64,000 nucleotides of DNA from Paracoccus sp. Z118 (GCF_019061185.1 NZ_JAHQZU010000004.1:62001-126000); one strand, 5' to 3'; shown: positions 8,702 through 19,365, numbered from the stretch's first letter. Numbers and translations: made by a program. Notes: generated by a model from the letters alone, not told the origin.

Positions 8702-9471
8702 GCATCAGCAAGCCCGCCGAACCCGATACCTCCCGTGTCGTTGCCCGCGCCGCCGATGTGCTGCTGGCGCTGGCGGATGCGGACGGGTTGACGCGGGCCG
8801 AACTCGCCGCCCGCCTCGGCCTGCCCGCGACGACCGTGCTGCGCCTGCTGACGACACTTGCTGCGCGGCGGCTGACCGAGATGGACCCGGCGACACAACG
8901 CTGGTCCGTGGGACCGGCGGCATTCCGGCTGGGCGCGGCCTTCCTGCGGCGCGGCTCGCTTGGCCAGCGGGCGGCGCCGATCCTGCGCGGCCTCGCGGCC
9001 GAAGCGGGAGAGACGGCGCTGCTGGCCGTGGCCGATGGCGACGCGGCGTTGATCGTGGCGTGCGTCGCACCGGACCATCCGGTCCGGGCCGAATTGCCCG
9101 ACGGCTCGCGCATCGCACTGCACGCCTCGGCCCCCGGCAAGGCGCTGATCGCCCATCTGCCGCTGCACCGCGTGCAGGCGCTGCTGGGCCGCGGGCCGCT
9201 GCCGACGCTGACCGACGCGACGCTGACCGATCAGGGCGCCCTGACCGCCGACCTGGCGACGATCCGCCACACGGGCTTCGCACGCGACATCGACGAATCC
9301 GCCGCCGGGCTGTCCGCGATCGCCGCACCGGTCTTCGGCGGCCTCGGCGATCCGGTGGCCGCCCTCGCGCTCGCCGGCCCCTCGGCCCGGCTGACCCCCG
9401 CGCGGATGGAGGCGCTGTCGCCGCGGATCATCGCGGCGGCGAAGGCGCTGGGGCAGGCGCTCGGCGGCTGA
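8698..9471 (+). CDS. IclR family transcriptional regulator
   Basis: DNA-binding regulator of 257 residues. The N-terminal winged HTH (about 12-70) reads RVVARAADVLLALADADG, then GLPATTVLRLLTTL. The C-terminal IclR effector domain contains LHASAPGKALIAHLP near residue 140, FARDIDESAAGLSAIAAPVF near 195, and a final helix. The ATG at 8698 is preferred because the sequence upstream in frame is not family-like. In Escherichia coli the allantoin regulator AllR is an IclR protein. Position beside the purine catabolic genes suggests a purine-responsive repressor or activator, which is inference. Confidence 0.85.
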   Translation: MSISKPAEPDTSRVVARAADVLLALADADGLTRAELAARLGLPATTVLRLLTTLAARRLTEMDPATQRWSVGPAAFRLGAAFLRRGSLGQRAAPILRGLAAEAGETALLAVADGDAALIVACVAPDHPVRAELPDGSRIALHASAPGKALIAHLPLHRVQALLGRGPLPTLTDATLTDQGALTADLATIRHTGFARDIDESAAGLSAIAAPVFGGLGDPVAALALAGPSARLTPARMEALSPRIIAAAKALGQALGG

Positions 9472-9584
9472 CAGGCCGGACGGCGTCCCATGTGAGCCGC
9501 GTCCGACCGTTTCGTGGAATCCAGCGACCGCTTCGGGCGCCCGCCCCTTCCCCGGACAGCGGCCAGCGGCTAGGTTGCACCCCG

Positions 9585-11036
9585 ATGACCATGCCCTCCG
9601 CCCACCCCGTCCTGGCCCGCATCCCCGACGCCGACGAGGCGCTGACCGCTGGCCTCGCCCGGACCCTCGCCGCCGTCCTGCGAGCGGGCGACTGTCTGTT
9701 GCTGGATGGTCCGGTGGGCGCCGGCAAGACCCATTTCGCCCGCGCCCTGATCCGCGCCCGGCAGGGCGATCTGGCCGAGGACGTGCCCAGCCCGACCTTC
9801 ACCATCGTCCAGACCTATGCCGACGCGGCGGGCACCGAGATCTGGCATGCCGATCTCTACCGCCTGACCGACCCCTCGGAACTGGTCGAGCTTGGCCTCG
9901 ACGAGGCGCTGCCGGACGCGATCACGCTGATCGAATGGCCCGACCGGCTGGGCGCGCCGCCGCCCGGTGCGCTGACCGTCGCCCTGCGCGAGACTGCGTC
10001 GGAGCGCCGCGAAATCGTGCTGGCCGGCGATCCGGCCCGATGGCCGAGCATCGCCCGGATCGTGCAGATCGCTACCTTCCTGCATGGCGCCGGCTGGTCC
10101 ACGGCCCGGCTGGCCCCGCTGGCGGGCGATGCCTCGACCCGCCGCTATTTCCGACTGTCGGACGTGGGGCGCCGCGCGGTGCTGATGGACGACCCGCCGC
10201 CGGGCAGCGTGCCGCGCTATCTCGCGATGACCGACTGGCTGCGGACGCGCGGCCTTCACGCGCCCGAGATCCTCGCGCAGGATATCGCCGACGGGCTGCT
10301 GCTGATGGAAGATCTGGGCGACCGGCTGATCGCGCGGGTGTTGCGGGACGATCCTGACCGGACCGGCGCGCTTTACGCGCGGATCACCGACCTGCTGGCC
10401 GGACTGGGCCAGCATCCGCCGCCCGGCTTCGCCCCTCCGCTCGACGGGCCGGAACTGGCGGCGCAGGTCGGGCTGTTCGCCGACTGGTATGTCCCGGCGA
10501 CAGGCCGGCAGGGCGGCGCGGGCGGCGCCCCCGCCATCGCCGCGCTGTGGGACCGGCTCTGCGCCGACACGCCGCCTGTGACCGGGCTACGGGACTTTCA
10601 TGCCGAGAATATCGTCCTGCTGGACGATGGCAGCCTCGGCCTGCTGGATTTCCAGGACGCGGTGGCGGTGCATCCGGCCTACGATCTCGTGTCGCTGCTG
10701 CAGGACGCTCGCCGCGACATCGACGCGGCGACCGAGGCCGCCTGCCTCGCCCGCTACGCGGCAGCGACCGGGGCGGACCCGGACCGCTTCGCCGCCGCCT
10801 ATGCGCTGCTGGGGGCGCAGCGGGGCTTGCGGATCATGGGCATCTTCACCCGCCTCTGCATCCGGGACGGCAAGCCCCGCTATCTCGACTTCATGCCCCG
10901 CGTCTGGGCCGCGATACAGCGCGACGTCTCGCACCCGGCGCTGGAACCGTTGCGGGCGGCGCTGGACGGCATCCCCGGCCCGTCCGAGGCCATCATCGAA
11001 AGGATCCGTGCCCGATGCGCCAGCCCGACGCCATGA
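9585..11036 (+). CDS. TsaE-AmgK fusion: t6A ATPase plus cell-wall sugar kinase
   Basis: Fusion of 483 residues. Residues 1 to about 150 are TsaE, the ATPase of the tRNA t6A37 complex: Walker A GPVGAGKTH at 42-50, then SPTFTIVQTY, HADLYRL and ITLIEWPDR. Residues about 160-480 form an aminoglycoside-phosphotransferase-like domain matching AmgK, the anomeric N-acetylmuramate/N-acetylglucosamine kinase: GDASTRRYFRL, LLMEDLGD, the catalytic loop RDFHAENIVLL, and LLDFQDA. The partner uridylyltransferase murU overlaps the 3' end by 22 bp, which supports the AmgK call. The same fusion occurs widely in alphaproteobacteria. The ATG at 9585 begins just before the TsaE domain. Confidence 0.9.
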   Translation: MTMPSAHPVLARIPDADEALTAGLARTLAAVLRAGDCLLLDGPVGAGKTHFARALIRARQGDLAEDVPSPTFTIVQTYADAAGTEIWHADLYRLTDPSELVELGLDEALPDAITLIEWPDRLGAPPPGALTVALRETASERREIVLAGDPARWPSIARIVQIATFLHGAGWSTARLAPLAGDASTRRYFRLSDVGRRAVLMDDPPPGSVPRYLAMTDWLRTRGLHAPEILAQDIADGLLLMEDLGDRLIARVLRDDPDRTGALYARITDLLAGLGQHPPPGFAPPLDGPELAAQVGLFADWYVPATGRQGGAGGAPAIAALWDRLCADTPPVTGLRDFHAENIVLLDDGSLGLLDFQDAVAVHPAYDLVSLLQDARRDIDAATEAACLARYAAATGADPDRFAAAYALLGAQRGLRIMGIFTRLCIRDGKPRYLDFMPRVWAAIQRDVSHPALEPLRAALDGIPGPSEAIIERIRARCASPTP

Positions 11037-11695
11037 TGCTGTTCGCCGCCGGAAAGGGGACGCGGATGGCCCCCCTGACCGACACGACCCCCAAGCCGCT
11101 GATCCCCGTCGCGGGCCGCACCCTGCTGGACCGGGCGCTGGATCTGGGCCGCGCGGGCGGCGCGCGGCGGATCGTGGTGAACACGCATCATCTGGGCGGG
11201 CAGATCGCCGCCCATCTGGACGGGCGCGACATCGCCATTTCGGACGAGCCCGCCCTGCTGGAAACCGGCGGCGGCCTGCGCAAGGCGCTGCCGCTGCTGG
11301 GGGACGGGCCTGTGATCACGCTCAACCCCGATGTGGTCTGGACCGGGCCGAACCCGGTCGCGGCCCTGCGCGCGGCATGGGACGGCGGGCGCATGGACAC
11401 GCTGCTGATGCTGGTGCCGGTGGGCGCCGCGCATGGGCGGGTCGGCGGCGGGGATTTCTCGCTGGACCATGCGGGCCGGATCGCCCGGCAGGGCGATTTC
11501 GTCTATGGCGGCGCGCAGATCATCCGCACCGACCGGCTGGCCGGGATCGAGGCCGAGGTGTTCTCGCTCAACCTTCTCTGGAATCTGCTGATCGCGGACG
11601 GGCGCGCCTACGGCATCGTCCATCCGGGCGGCTGGTGCGACGTGGGCCGCCCCGACTGCATCCCCTTGGCCGAGGCGCTGCTGGCCCATGGCTGA
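11015..11695 (+). CDS. murU: N-acetylmuramate-1-phosphate uridylyltransferase
   Basis: Nucleotidyltransferase of 226 residues making UDP-MurNAc from MurNAc-1-P and UTP, the second step of the AmgK/MurU peptidoglycan-recycling shortcut that bypasses MurA. The N-terminal signature is LFAAGKGTRMAPLT, then PKPLIPVAGRTLLDR (residues about 20-40). EPALLETGGGLRKALP supplies the base-binding loop and TLNPDVVW the metal-binding Asp. The length matches MurU rather than longer RmlA/GlmU proteins. The start lies inside the 3' end of the tsaE-amgK fusion, and the stop overlaps the addB start by 8 bp. Confidence 0.88.
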   Translation: MRQPDAMMLFAAGKGTRMAPLTDTTPKPLIPVAGRTLLDRALDLGRAGGARRIVVNTHHLGGQIAAHLDGRDIAISDEPALLETGGGLRKALPLLGDGPVITLNPDVVWTGPNPVAALRAAWDGGRMDTLLMLVPVGAAHGRVGGGDFSLDHAGRIARQGDFVYGGAQIIRTDRLAGIEAEVFSLNLLWNLLIADGRAYGIVHPGGWCDVGRPDCIPLAEALLAHG

Positions 11696-14642
11696 GTTCT
11701 CGGGCCTCTACGCCGTCCCGCCCGGCGCCGACTTCGCTTCCGCCTTCGCGGGTGGCCTGCTGGCGCGGATGGCGGACCAGCCGCCCGAGGCGCTGGCGCG
11801 CGTCACCATTTACGCAAATTCCGGCCGCACCCTGACCGCACTTCGCGCCGCGTTCGAGGTGCGCGGGCCGCTGCTGCTGCCCCGGCTGCGGCTGCTGGCC
11901 GATCTGGGCGCCGAGGGGGCCGAGAAGCCGCTTGCCGCCCCGCTCGCCCGCCGGATGCAGCTTGCGCGGCTGATTGAGGCGGTGCCGCCCGAGGCCCGCC
12001 CCGGTCAGAGCGTGCCGGAACTCGCCGCCTCGCTGTCAGACCTGATGGCCGAGATGCAGTCCGAAGGGCTGGGCGCGGACGCGCTGGACCGGATCGAGAC
12101 GGGGGACCACGCGATCCACTGGCAGCGCGCGCTGGCCTTCCTGCGGATCGCGGCGGGGTTTCACCTCTCCGGCCCGACGGTGGACCGCGAAGCCCGCCAG
12201 CGCCGCGCCGCCGAGCGGCTGGCCGCTGGCTGGGCGGCGGGCCGCAACCTGCCGGACGGGCCGGTGATCGTCGCAGGCTCCACCGGCTCGCACGGGGGAA
12301 CGCGGCTGTTCATGCAGGCGGTCGCGGGGCTGCCGAACGGCGCGGTGGTGGTGCCGGGCTTCGATTTCGCAACCCCCGCCGCGATCTGGGACCGGCTGGA
12401 CACGGCCGAGCCCGCCGACGACCACCCGCAGGCCCGCTTCGCGCCGCTGGTGCGTCAGTTCGGGATGCCGCGCCCGTGGGCCGATGCGCCGGCGCCGGAC
12501 CCGGCGCGGGAAAGGCTGATCTCGCTCGCGCTCCGCCCCGCGCCGGTCACGGACCAATGGGTGGCGGAGGGGCCCTCGCTGGGCGATCTGCTTCCCGCCA
12601 CCGAGCGGCTGACGCTGATCGAGGCCGACCAGCCCGCCGACGAGGCCGACGCCATCGCCCTGCTGATCCGGGGCGCGGTCGAGCGGGGCGAGCCGGTGAC
12701 GCTGATCGCCTCGGACCGCAGCCTGACGCGGCGGGTGCAGGCGGCGCTGGACCGCTGGCGGCTGATCCCCGACGACAGCGCCGGCCAGCCGCTGCCGCTG
12801 ACCGCCGCGGGGCTGTTCCTGCGCCATGTCGCGGCGCTGTTCGGGCAGCCGCTGACGATCGACCGGCTGCTGGTGATCCTGAAGCATCCGCTGACCGCCA
12901 CGGGTAGCACCGTCATCCCGCGCAACCGGCATCTGCTGCAGACCCGCGAGCTGGAGCTTGAGCTGCGCCGCAACGGGCCCGCCTTTCCCGATGGCGCCAG
13001 CCTGCTCAAATGGGGCGAGCGCAACAGGCGCGGCACCGACGCACCCGACCCGGACCGGCTGATCTGGTCGGGCTGGGTCGCCGCGATGCTGGACCGGATG
13101 GCCCCGCTTGCCACCGACCGCGCGCCGCGTCCGCTGGAGGGCAGGCTTGCCGACCATCGCGCGTTGGCCGAGGCCCTGGCCGCCGGGCCGCAGGGCGACG
13201 CGGCGGCGTCGGAACTATGGGCCGAACGGCCGGGCGAGCTTGCCCGCGCCGTCATGGACCACATGGCCGAACACGCGCCGCTGGGACCCGCGGCGACGGC
13301 GCGCGACTACGCCGACCTGCTGACCGATCAGATGCAGGCGCAGGCGGTGCGGCAGGACGTGGCCGCTCATTCGCTGATCCGGTTCCGCGGCCCGCGCGAG
13401 GCGCGGACCGAGGCGGTGGGCCTCGTCATTCTCGCCGGACTCAACGAGGGCGCGTGGCCGCAGGCGCTGGCGCCCGATCCGTGGCTCAGCCGGCAGATGC
13501 GGGCGCAGGCGGGGCTGACCCTGCCGGAACGGCGGATCGGCCTTGGCGCGCACGACTTCCAGATCGGACTGTCGGCTACCCAAGTGATCCTGACCCGCGC
13601 CCGCCGCAATGCAGAAGCCGAAACGGTGCCCTCGCGCTGGCTCAACCGGCTGGTGAACCTGATCCGGGGGCTTTCAGGCGACCAGCACGGCCCCGAGGCG
13701 CTGGCGGCAATGCTGGCCCGAGGACAGGTCTGGCTGGACCTCGCCCGGCAGCTCCGCACGCCGCCCGAACCGGTGCCGCCGCAGCCGCGCCCCTCGCCCA
13801 TCCCGCCGCCGCGGTCGCTGAAGGATCTGTCGGTCACGGGCGTCTCGCGGCTGATCCGCGATCCTTATGCGATCTATGCCGACAAGATCCTGCGGCTGCG
13901 CGCGCTCGACCCGCTGCGGCCAGAACCCGACGCGGCGGAGCGCGGCAACGTCCTGCACGAGATCGTGCGCAGCTTCCTGAGCCCGCTCCCCTCGCCGCTG
14001 GAAAGCCCCGAGATGCTGCGCGAGCGGCTGCTGGCCGCGACCGACAAGGTGCTGGCCCGCGACGTGCCCTGGCCTGCCATGCGGCTGTTCTGGCGGGCGC
14101 GGATCGCCCGGATCGCGGACCGGCTGGCCGCCGACGAGCATGCGCGGCTGAAGGACGGCACCCCGGCCGTGATGGAGGAGCGGCACAGCCATGAAATTGC
14201 CGGATTGGGCTTCCGCCTGACGGCGAAACCCGACCGCATCGACCACCTCAAGGATGGCACGGCGCATGTCTATGACTACAAGTCCGGCTCGCTGCCGACC
14301 GACCCGCAGATCAGGCAGTTCGACAAGCAGTTGCCGCTGGAAGCGGCGCTGGTCCAGCGCGGTGCCCTTGGCGACAAGCGCGACGTGTCGGGCATGAGCT
14401 ATATCCGGCTCGGCGGCGAAGGCGAGACGAAGGCGCGCAACTGCTCGCCCGAGCTGATCGCCGAGACATGGGACGGCTTCGTGGCGCTGATCTCGGCCTA
14501 TCTGGCCGGCGGCAAGGGCTTCACCGCCCGCGCGGCGATGCAGAACCGGACGGACGCGAGCGATTACGACGGGATTTCCCGCTACGGCGAATGGACGCTG
14601 GCCGATGCGGGGCAGCCAGAGAAGGTCGGCGGCGATGGATGA
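11688..14642 (+). CDS. addB: Double-strand break repair protein AddB
   Basis: Inactive-helicase/nuclease subunit of the AddAB complex, which resects double-strand breaks for RecA loading (the RecBCD counterpart in alphaproteobacteria). Length is 984 residues. A degenerate UvrD-like region forms the body (VIVAGSTGSHGGTRLFMQAV, VTLIASDRSLTRRVQAAL, LVILAGLNEGAWPQ). A C-terminal PD-(D/E)xK nuclease domain follows: LSVTGVSRLIRDPYAIYADK, ERGNVLHEIVRSF, and the metal-binding core LTAKPDRIDHL with VYDYKSG. It overlaps murU upstream and addA downstream by 8 bp each, so the genes are co-translated. Confidence 0.95.
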   Translation: MAEFSGLYAVPPGADFASAFAGGLLARMADQPPEALARVTIYANSGRTLTALRAAFEVRGPLLLPRLRLLADLGAEGAEKPLAAPLARRMQLARLIEAVPPEARPGQSVPELAASLSDLMAEMQSEGLGADALDRIETGDHAIHWQRALAFLRIAAGFHLSGPTVDREARQRRAAERLAAGWAAGRNLPDGPVIVAGSTGSHGGTRLFMQAVAGLPNGAVVVPGFDFATPAAIWDRLDTAEPADDHPQARFAPLVRQFGMPRPWADAPAPDPARERLISLALRPAPVTDQWVAEGPSLGDLLPATERLTLIEADQPADEADAIALLIRGAVERGEPVTLIASDRSLTRRVQAALDRWRLIPDDSAGQPLPLTAAGLFLRHVAALFGQPLTIDRLLVILKHPLTATGSTVIPRNRHLLQTRELELELRRNGPAFPDGASLLKWGERNRRGTDAPDPDRLIWSGWVAAMLDRMAPLATDRAPRPLEGRLADHRALAEALAAGPQGDAAASELWAERPGELARAVMDHMAEHAPLGPAATARDYADLLTDQMQAQAVRQDVAAHSLIRFRGPREARTEAVGLVILAGLNEGAWPQALAPDPWLSRQMRAQAGLTLPERRIGLGAHDFQIGLSATQVILTRARRNAEAETVPSRWLNRLVNLIRGLSGDQHGPEALAAMLARGQVWLDLARQLRTPPEPVPPQPRPSPIPPPRSLKDLSVTGVSRLIRDPYAIYADKILRLRALDPLRPEPDAAERGNVLHEIVRSFLSPLPSPLESPEMLRERLLAATDKVLARDVPWPAMRLFWRARIARIADRLAADEHARLKDGTPAVMEERHSHEIAGLGFRLTAKPDRIDHLKDGTAHVYDYKSGSLPTDPQIRQFDKQLPLEAALVQRGALGDKRDVSGMSYIRLGGEGETKARNCSPELIAETWDGFVALISAYLAGGKGFTARAAMQNRTDASDYDGISRYGEWTLADAGQPEKVGGDG

Positions 14643-17600
14643 CATGGGCAAGCCGGATGCCGGCATCGACGACGCCACCCGCGCCCAGCGCAAGGCGGCC
14701 GATCCGGGACGCTCGACCTGGCTGACCGCCAACGCGGGCTCCGGCAAGACGCGCGTGCTGACCGACCGGGTGGCGCGACTGCTGCTGGACGGCACCCGCC
14801 CCGAACGCATCCTGTGCCTGACCTACACCAAGGCCGCCGCGTCCGAGATGCAGAACCGGCTGCTGTCGCGGCTGGGGGGCTGGGCGATGCTGCCCGATGC
14901 CGAGCTGACGAAGGAACTGCACCAGCTCGGCGTCATCGCCCCCGATCTGCGGGCGGCGCGGCGGCTGTTCGCGCAGGCGATCGAGACGCCGGGCGGGCTG
15001 AAGGTCCAGACCATCCACAGCTTCTGCGCCGCCGTCCTGCGCCGCTTTCCGCTGGAAGCCGGGGTGCCGCACGGGTTTTCCGAACTCGACGAACGCTCGG
15101 GCGCCAACCTCCGGGCCGAGATACTGGAGACGATGGCGCAGGACGGGGTCGCCAGCCTTGCGGGTCTCGCCATGCTGCTGAGCGAGGACCGGCTGGACCG
15201 TTTCCTCGCCGGGCTACGCGATTTCGACCACCCGCCCTGCTCGAACACGATCTGGACGCAGGCGGGGCTGACGGACGGCTTCTGCGCCGACGACCTGCTG
15301 GCGCGGGTGTTCCCGGATGGCGACTGCACCGTGATCGCGGCGATGATCCCGCATCTGCTGGGGAGCAGCGCGAACGACCTGAAGGCCGCGAAGAAGCTGG
15401 AAGCGGGGCGCTGGGATTCGCCCGGACTGGCCGAGATCGCGATTCTGGAAGCCACGCTTCTGACCGGCAGCAGCGCGAAGGAGCCGTTCACGGCCAAGAT
15501 CGATTCGTTCCCGACGAAGGCGCTGCAAAAGGGCCACTGCGCCGACCTGATGGACGACCTCATCGACCTGATGGGCCGTGTCGAATCCACCCGGACCACG
15601 CGGATCGCGCTGGAACACGCCCGCCGCACGCTGGCGTTGCAGGACTTCGGGCACGACTTCTGCGCCCGCTACGAATCCGCCAAGCAGGCGCATGGCTGGC
15701 TGGATTTCGACGACCTCATCACCCGCACCGCGCGGCTGCTGTCGGATTCCACGATGGCGCAATGGGTGCTGTTCCGGCTGGATGGCGGCATCGACCATAT
15801 CCTCGTGGACGAGGCGCAGGACACCTCGCCCGGCCAGTGGCAGGTGATCCAGCGGCTGACGGACGAATTCACGGCCGGCGCGGGGGCGCGGGGCGACCAG
15901 CGGACGCTGTTCGTGGTGGGCGATCCCAAGCAGTCGATCTATTCCTTCCAGGGGGCCGACATCGCCGTGTTCGAGAAGCGGCGCGAGGGGTTCGAGGCGG
16001 CGTTCTCGGTGCTGGACCCACCGATGCAGCGGGCGGCGCTGGAGCATTCGTTCCGGTCCTCGCCCGCGATCCTGTCGGTGGTGGATGCGGTGTTTTCGGG
16101 CGATGCGGCGCGGGGTCTGGGCGTGTCGCCGCACCATATCCCCTTCCAGCGCGATCTGCCGGGCCGCGTCGATCTGTGGCCCGCCGTGCCACAGCCCGAA
16201 AAGGCCGAACCGGGCGACTGGCGCGCGCCGGTCGATGCGCCCGCGCCGAACTCGGCGGAAACCGTGCTGGCCGAAGCGGTCGCGCGGCAGATCGCGGCGA
16301 TGCGCGGGCAGCCGATCTTTGCGGTGCGCGAGGCCAGGGTTCGCCCGATCCGCGCGGGCGACATCCTGATCCTCGTCCAGCGGCGCAGCGCACTGTTCCC
16401 CGAACTGATCCGGGCGCTCAAGGCGCATGGCCTGCCGGTCGCGGGGGCCGACCGGCTGAAGCTGGCCGCCGAGATGGCCGTGCGCGACATCCGCGCCGTG
16501 CTGTCCTTCCTGGCGACGCCCGAGGATGACCTGTCGCTGGCGACCGCCCTGCGCTCGCCGCTGTTCGGGCTGACCGAGGATCAGCTTTACCGCCTCGCCG
16601 CGCCGCGCAAGGGGCGGCTCTGGCCCGCGCTGCGGGATGCGCCGGAACACCGCGCCGCCGTCGATCTGCTGGCCGACCTGCAGGGGCAGGCCGATTTCCT
16701 GCGCCCGCATGATCTGATGGCGCGGCTGCTGATCCGCCACGGCGGGCGTATGCGGCTGATCGCCCGGCTGGGGCACGAGGCCGAGGACGGGATCGACGCG
16801 CTGATGTCGCAGGCGCTGACCTACGAGCAGGCCGAGGTGCCCTCGCTCACCGGCTTCCTCGTCTGGCTGGCCGAGGACGACGCCGAGGTGCGCCGCCAGC
16901 CGGGCGCGGCGGGCGAGGGCGAGGGGCTGATCCGGGTGATGACGGTTCACGGCTCTAAGGGGCTGGAAAGCCCGATCGTGATCCTGCCCGACACGGCCAA
17001 GCGCTCCCCTCGCGACGATTCCGCCGCGCTGACGCCGCCCGAAGGGCCGCCCGCCATCTGGCGCGGGCGCAAGGACGAACGGCCGGAATTCGTCGCGGAC
17101 TGGATCGGCGCCGAGGCCGAGCGGCGCGAGGAGGAGAACCGGCGCCTGCTCTATGTGGCGCTGACGCGGGCGGAAAGCTGGCTGATCGTGGCGGCGGCCG
17201 GGAATACCGGCATCGGCGACGACAGCTGGCACGCGATGATGGACACGGGGATGGGGCGGGCCGAGGGGCTGGCCTCGGCCGACGTGGAGATCGACGGCGT
17301 CGGCACCGCGCGGCGGCTGTCCTTCGGCGACTGGCCCGCGGTGGCGGTTGCCAGTGAGGGCAAGCCCAGGGCCGAGCCGCCCGCCCTGCCCGGCTGGGCG
17401 ACGGCCACGCCCGCGAAGCCCGACCGCCCCGCCGCGCGGGTGGCGGCGACGGCGCTTGGCGGGGCGAAGGCGCTGGGGTCGATGGACGACGCCGACCGGC
17501 AGGCCGCGATGCTGGCCGGAACGCGGCTGCATCTGCTGCTGGAGGAACTGCCGGGACGCGATCCTGCCACCTGGCCCTCGGTCGCGCGGGCGGCGCTCGC

Positions 17601-18048
17601 CGGGGCCGAGGGCGGGTTGCCGGACAACCAGGCGCTCGCCGCGCTGCTGGACGAGGCGGGCGCGATCATCGGCGCAGAGGATCTGGCCGCCGTCGTCACC
17701 CCCGCAGGCGCGACCGTGCTGCGCGAGGTGCCGCTGGCCGCCGACCTGCCCGGCATCGGTCCCCTGGCCGGGACGATCGACCGGCTGGTGGTGCAGCCGG
17801 ACCGGGTGCTCGCCATCGACTACAAGTCGAACGCGCAGGTGCCCGCCCGCCCCGAGGACGTCCCGGATGGCATCCTGCGCCAGATGGCCGCCTATCGCGC
17901 CGCGCTGGCGCTGATCTATCCGGGGCGGCGGATCGAGGCGGCGGTGCTGTGGACCCGCACCCGCTCGCTCATGGACCTGCCCGCGCCGCTGCTGGATGGG
18001 GCCTTGCGCCGGGCTGGCGGTCTTGACCCCGCGGGGGCCGGTCCATAG
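14635..18048 (+). CDS. addA: Helicase-nuclease AddA
   Basis: Catalytic UvrD/SF1 helicase and nuclease subunit of AddAB, 1137 residues. Motif I (Walker A) is [16 protein letters not shown] near residue 30. Motif Ia is [17 protein letters not shown]. Motif II is [15 protein letters not shown] near 390. Motif III is [16 protein letters not shown], motif [17 protein letters not shown] and motif [17 protein letters not shown]. The C-terminal PD-(D/E)xK nuclease contains GTIDRLV and VLAIDYKSN near 1060. The ATG at 14635 overlaps the addB stop by 8 bp. An in-frame ATG at 14605 would add 10 non-conserved residues. Confidence 0.95.
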   Translation: MDDMGKPDAGIDDATRAQRKAADPGRSTWLTANAGSGKTRVLTDRVARLLLDGTRPERILCLTYTKAAASEMQNRLLSRLGGWAMLPDAELTKELHQLGVIAPDLRAARRLFAQAIETPGGLKVQTIHSFCAAVLRRFPLEAGVPHGFSELDERSGANLRAEILETMAQDGVASLAGLAMLLSEDRLDRFLAGLRDFDHPPCSNTIWTQAGLTDGFCADDLLARVFPDGDCTVIAAMIPHLLGSSANDLKAAKKLEAGRWDSPGLAEIAILEATLLTGSSAKEPFTAKIDSFPTKALQKGHCADLMDDLIDLMGRVESTRTTRIALEHARRTLALQDFGHDFCARYESAKQAHGWLDFDDLITRTARLLSDSTMAQWVLFRLDGGIDHILVDEAQDTSPGQWQVIQRLTDEFTAGAGARGDQRTLFVVGDPKQSIYSFQGADIAVFEKRREGFEAAFSVLDPPMQRAALEHSFRSSPAILSVVDAVFSGDAARGLGVSPHHIPFQRDLPGRVDLWPAVPQPEKAEPGDWRAPVDAPAPNSAETVLAEAVARQIAAMRGQPIFAVREARVRPIRAGDILILVQRRSALFPELIRALKAHGLPVAGADRLKLAAEMAVRDIRAVLSFLATPEDDLSLATALRSPLFGLTEDQLYRLAAPRKGRLWPALRDAPEHRAAVDLLADLQGQADFLRPHDLMARLLIRHGGRMRLIARLGHEAEDGIDALMSQALTYEQAEVPSLTGFLVWLAEDDAEVRRQPGAAGEGEGLIRVMTVHGSKGLESPIVILPDTAKRSPRDDSAALTPPEGPPAIWRGRKDERPEFVADWIGAEAERREEENRRLLYVALTRAESWLIVAAAGNTGIGDDSWHAMMDTGMGRAEGLASADVEIDGVGTARRLSFGDWPAVAVASEGKPRAEPPALPGWATATPAKPDRPAARVAATALGGAKALGSMDDADRQAAMLAGTRLHLLLEELPGRDPATWPSVARAALAGAEGGLPDNQALAALLDEAGAIIGAEDLAAVVTPAGATVLREVPLAADLPGIGPLAGTIDRLVVQPDRVLAIDYKSNAQVPARPEDVPDGILRQMAAYRAALALIYPGRRIEAAVLWTRTRSLMDLPAPLLDGALRRAGGLDPAGAGP

Positions 18049-18086
18049 CTGTTGGGCAACATCCCATTCCAAGACAGGAGCCCCCC

Positions 18087-18407
18087 ATGGCAACGCTGAA
18101 AGCCTCCGACGCCGATTTCGACAGCGTCGTGCGCCAGTCCGACACCCCCGTCATCGTCGATTTTTGGGCCGAATGGTGCGGCCCCTGCCGCCAGATCGGC
18201 CCGGCGCTGGAAGAGCTTTCCGACGAATATGCCGGGAAGGTGAAGATCGTGAAGGTCAATGTGGACGAGAACCCCGACGCCCCCGCCCAGCTTGGCGTGC
18301 GCGGCATCCCGGCGCTGTTCCTGTTCAAGGACGGGCAGGTCGTGTCGAACAAGACCGGCGCGGCGCCGAAAGCCTCGCTGAAGGCCTGGATCGACGAGAA
18401 CGTCTGA
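18087..18407 (+). CDS. trxA: Thioredoxin 1
   Basis: Cytosolic thiol-disulfide reductant of 106 residues, the standard single-domain length. The active site WCGPC has Cys31 and Cys34, preceded by VIVDFWAEW. The cis-Pro loop is [13 protein letters not shown] near residue 75. The start follows an AGGAG site at about 18077. It lies 38 bp after addA, and thioredoxin is a common neighbour of addAB in this group. A terminator hairpin begins 17 bp after the stop. Confidence 0.97.
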   Translation: MATLKASDADFDSVVRQSDTPVIVDFWAEWCGPCRQIGPALEELSDEYAGKVKIVKVNVDENPDAPAQLGVRGIPALFLFKDGQVVSNKTGAAPKASLKAWIDENV

Positions 18408-18424
18408 TCCCTTCGGATTGCGAC

Positions 18425-18460
18425 GAAAGGGCGGCGGTCAGATCGGCCAGCCGCCCTTTC
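18425..18460. terminator. Bidirectional terminator after trxA
   Basis: A perfect 11-bp stem GAAAGGGCGGC (18425-18435) and GCCGCCCTTTC (18450-18460) around a 14-nt loop. Followed by TCTC on the plus strand, with A/T-rich ends on both sides. It overlaps the last codons of the convergent minus-strand gene, so it can end both transcripts. Confidence 0.75.
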
Positions 18461-19337
18461 TCATGGCCGCGCGGATGCGGTCCGGCGCGTCCGGGCGGGT
18501 GGCGTTGATCGCCTGCATCTGCAGGAACCAGAACAGGTAGCGGTCGAAATCCGGCGCGTGATCCGGCGCGGCGGCGAGCGCCGCCTCGGCGCCGAGCTCT
18601 GCAACGTTCAGCGCGATGTGGTGGAAGTCGATCTGTCCGAACAGCACGGCGGGCTTGCCGAGCAAATAGCCGTCGAAGGCGACCGAACTGTTCTGTGTGG
18701 CGACGAAGGCGCAATCCCTCAGGATCGCCGCCGTGTCGCCGCCGATGATCAGGTTCGGGTGCCGTCCGGCCAGCCGCTCCAGCGCGGCATGGTCGGCATA
18801 GTCCAGCCGTTCGCGCGGGTGCAGTGTTGCCACGACCGGACGGCCGGTGGCGCAGACGCGGTCCAGCATGTCCAGCGGGCTCATCGTCTGAAAGGACCGG
18901 CGGCGGCGGATATGGCCTTGCAGCGGCACCAGCACGATTTCGCCCCGCGCCGGCGCGGGGCCGGGCAGCACGCGTGCGCGCAGGCGATCGGCGAAGGACG
19001 CCGCCTGCCCGGCCTGCACCTCATCGGGATCGAACCGCGCCTGCGCCACTGCGAAGCGCCAGCGTTCGGCCACCGGCTCGATGGACCAGAACGGATAGTG
19101 ATAGGCGCGGCGGAAGGTCAGGGCGCGGTCGTGGGTCGGTTGCTCCATGTGAAACAGCGCGTAGCCGCCCCGCAGCGGCGCGGCCGCGCGGGCCATGGGG
19201 CCGGTGGGCAGGAACTCGACCGTCCAGCCCGCCTCGCGCACCGCCGCCGCCAGCACGTTCATGAAATTGAACCGCCCGGCCCGCGAATCCGCAAGCATCG
19301 GATCTTCCAGGTAGATGCGCAGGTGACGGGCCGTCAT
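18438..19337 (-). CDS. Unidentified protein resembling capsule/glycosyltransferase-type enzymes
   Basis: Protein of 299 residues with no signal peptide or membrane segment. I do not recognise the family with certainty. The C-terminal half resembles nucleotide-sugar-dependent GT-B enzymes and capsule-synthesis proteins of the KpsS/KpsC type: [15 protein letters not shown] near residue 185, then [20 protein letters not shown], followed by PAVLFG. The latter is the typical stretch where surface-polysaccharide enzymes have NSSVGFEGL-K-PV. The N-terminus contains [10 protein letters not shown] and [21 protein letters not shown]. It stands alone between trxA (convergent) and hslV (divergent), so context does not define a substrate. 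Confidence 0.6.
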   Translation of the reverse strand: MTARHLRIYLEDPMLADSRAGRFNFMNVLAAAVREAGWTVEFLPTGPMARAAAPLRGGYALFHMEQPTHDRALTFRRAYHYPFWSIEPVAERWRFAVAQARFDPDEVQAGQAASFADRLRARVLPGPAPARGEIVLVPLQGHIRRRRSFQTMSPLDMLDRVCATGRPVVATLHPRERLDYADHAALERLAGRHPNLIIGGDTAAILRDCAFVATQNSSVAFDGYLLGKPAVLFGQIDFHHIALNVAELGAEAALAAAPDHAPDFDRYLFWFLQMQAINATRPDAPDRIRAAMRKGGWPI

Positions 19338-19365
19338 GGCGCGCAAGCTAGCCCCGCCAGCGCAG

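Noticed and set aside
15214..18093. Very long minus-strand open frame opposite addA
   Set aside because: GC-rich codon bias on the plus strand leaves long stop-free frames on the opposite strand. The translation is Arg/Gly/Gln-rich with no family signature, while addA has all helicase motifs.
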